NCBI GenBank assembly: GCA_003281165.1
Contig: QCCT01000008.1
Coordinates: 1-64,000, forward strand
Direction of reading: 5' to 3'
DNA length: 64,000 nt
Origin: Prochlorococcus sp. AG-347-M18
GTDB lineage: Bacteria; Cyanobacteriota; Cyanobacteriia; PCC-6307; Cyanobiaceae
The notes below the pieces were generated by a model. The model was given only the letters and a program-made list of their open reading frames with translations, had not been told where the DNA came from and did not search any database. Both the position numbers and the translations under genes were made by a program. The first letter of the stretch is position 1, and each line of letters begins with the position of its first letter. Of the stretch, positions 62,690 through 64,000 are shown piece after piece.

Positions 62690-63208
62690 ATGGAATTACG
62701 ATTCTTCCCAATAAATATTTTTAGAGAGACTCCAAAAGTAACATTCTTTGATGCAGGCATAGATAGATCTAATGGTTCTGACGTTGTGATTCATTCTGGG
62801 GAAGCTATATCTCCTCCAGATGATTTAAAAGATGAGCAATATTACGTTCACAATCATCAAATTGACCACAATTTAGTTATCACTGGAGAAAGGACATTTG
62901 TTTTAATAAATCCTTCCTGGGATGAACCTCATCATGTGATTTATTTAAATAGATCTATGGGAGCATTAGAAATTCCTATAGGAACTTATCACAGATCTAT
63001 CTCAGGGAAAGAAGGTAGTATTGTTTTAAACCAACCCAAAAGAGATAAATTTTTTGATCCTTCTAAAGAATTTACTCCTCAAAAATTAGACAAAATTAAT
63101 TTAATTAAGGCAAGAAAAAGTCCGCCCGTTTATTGGATTTACGAAAATAATAAAATCAAAAGAGTCTATTTTAATCCTCTAGAAAGAAAAGTTAAAACTC
63201 TTGTTTGA
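62690..63208 (+). CDS. Conserved hypothetical protein (cupin-like redox or signalling unknown)
   Basis: 172-aa ORF with strong RBS; HNHQIDHNLVITGERTFVLINPSWDEPHHVIYLNRSMGALEIPIGTYHRS. Confidence 0.65.
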   Translation: MELRFFPINIFRETPKVTFFDAGIDRSNGSDVVIHSGEAISPPDDLKDEQYYVHNHQIDHNLVITGERTFVLINPSWDEPHHVIYLNRSMGALEIPIGTYHRSISGKEGSIVLNQPKRDKFFDPSKEFTPQKLDKINLIKARKSPPVYWIYENNKIKRVYFNPLERKVKTLV

Positions 63209-63209
63209 A

Positions 63210-64000
63210 ATGAAAAAACATATATCCCCTAGTAATAATTTAAAAAACCTTAATTTAATTATTAATTCTGATACTTATAAATTGGCTCACGAAGATATTG
63301 GTTTACTTAGTCGAAATGAAATGCGTGGAGTCAGAATGCTTCTTGAAATTACTAAACCAGATTTAATCCTTGAAGAAAATAAAATTCTTTCAACAATAAT
63401 TATTTTTGGAGGCGCAAGCATTACAGAAGAATCAAATATAAAAAAGAGACTTAAAAATATAGAAGAGTTAATTAAAAAAAATCCTAAATCAATACTTTTA
63501 AAAAGAAATTTAAATAGATTAGAAAATTTGCTTCTTATGAGTCATTACTATCAATCCGCAAGGGAGTTTTCTAAACTTGCTTCAATTAGTAATCAAAATA
63601 AAAACTGTAATTCTCACGTGATTGTGACAGGTGGGGGGCCTGGAATTATGGAGGCTGCTAATAGAGGAGCATTTGAAGCAAATTGTAAATCTATAGGGTT
63701 AAATATCAGTCTCCCTAATGAACAAATCCCAAATGCTTTTATAACTCCAGGTCTTTGCTTTAAGTTTAATTATTTTGCATTAAGAAAGATCCATTTTGTC
63801 ATGCGATCAGTAGCTGCTGTATTTTTCCCAGGAGGTTTTGGAACACTAGATGAATTATTTGAACTATTGACACTTTGTCAAACAGGAATGAAAACTAAAA
63901 TCCCAATCATACTTTTTGGTAGAGAGTATTGGGATAAGATAATTAACTTTGAATATTTAGCTGATCTTGGATTAATTGAAGATGATCACCTAAATCTTTT
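63210..64000 (+). CDS. LOG-family (lysine decarboxylase-like) protein, truncated by window end
   Basis: VTGGGPGIMEAANRGAFEA and FFPGGFGTLDELFELLTL; frame open to 64000. Confidence 0.85.
   Translation, partial: MKKHISPSNNLKNLNLIINSDTYKLAHEDIGLLSRNEMRGVRMLLEITKPDLILEENKILSTIIIFGGASITEESNIKKRLKNIEELIKKNPKSILLKRNLNRLENLLLMSHYYQSAREFSKLASISNQNKNCNSHVIVTGGGPGIMEAANRGAFEANCKSIGLNISLPNEQIPNAFITPGLCFKFNYFALRKIHFVMRSVAAVFFPGGFGTLDELFELLTLCQTGMKTKIPIILFGREYWDKIINFEYLADLGLIEDDHLNL

Noticed and set aside
1-64000. CRISPR array, transposon, prophage or restriction-modification system
   Set aside because: No regularly spaced direct repeats, transposase/integrase motifs, phage structural genes or RM domains were seen on reading the ORFs and intergenic regions.

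Overview
This 64 kb, strongly AT-rich, gene-dense window reads as a marine picocyanobacterial chromosome, most likely a high-light Prochlorococcus. That lineage call is an inference from gene content and order: kaiB/kaiC next to rplU-rpmA without kaiA, nblS next to purD, several short hli genes and very small intergenic spaces. Positions 1 to about 42,000 are mostly conserved core genes: plsY, pyrF, tyrS, pepA, msrA, lpxB-lpxA-fabZ-lpxC-bamA, purC, purD, nblS, kaiC, kaiB, rplU, rpmA, truB, rnz, petF, prmA, serA, tRNA-Val and murD. From about 42 kb to 63 kb the window looks like an accessory island. Coding density falls, and the genes are mostly tiny ORFs (18-70 aa), three high-light-inducible proteins, two fatty-acid desaturases and several GC-richer structured segments that look like small RNAs. 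The items most worth following up are: (i) two mini-proteins carrying only a CP12-like C-terminal C-x8-C signature; (ii) a potentially pseudoknotted RNA at about 59.23-59.31 kb beside a perfect GTA-N8-TAC dyad; (iii) a two-hairpin sRNA candidate at about 52.73-52.82 kb; (iv) a stand-alone NAD+-ligase-like adenylation domain; (v) an apparent frameshift in the essential gene tyrS at an A6 run; (vi) a four-gene chain of overlapping micro-ORFs; (vii) a twin-CX3C mini-protein. No CRISPR array, transposase, prophage module or rRNA was recognised. All family assignments come from reading the translated sequences; no database search was run.
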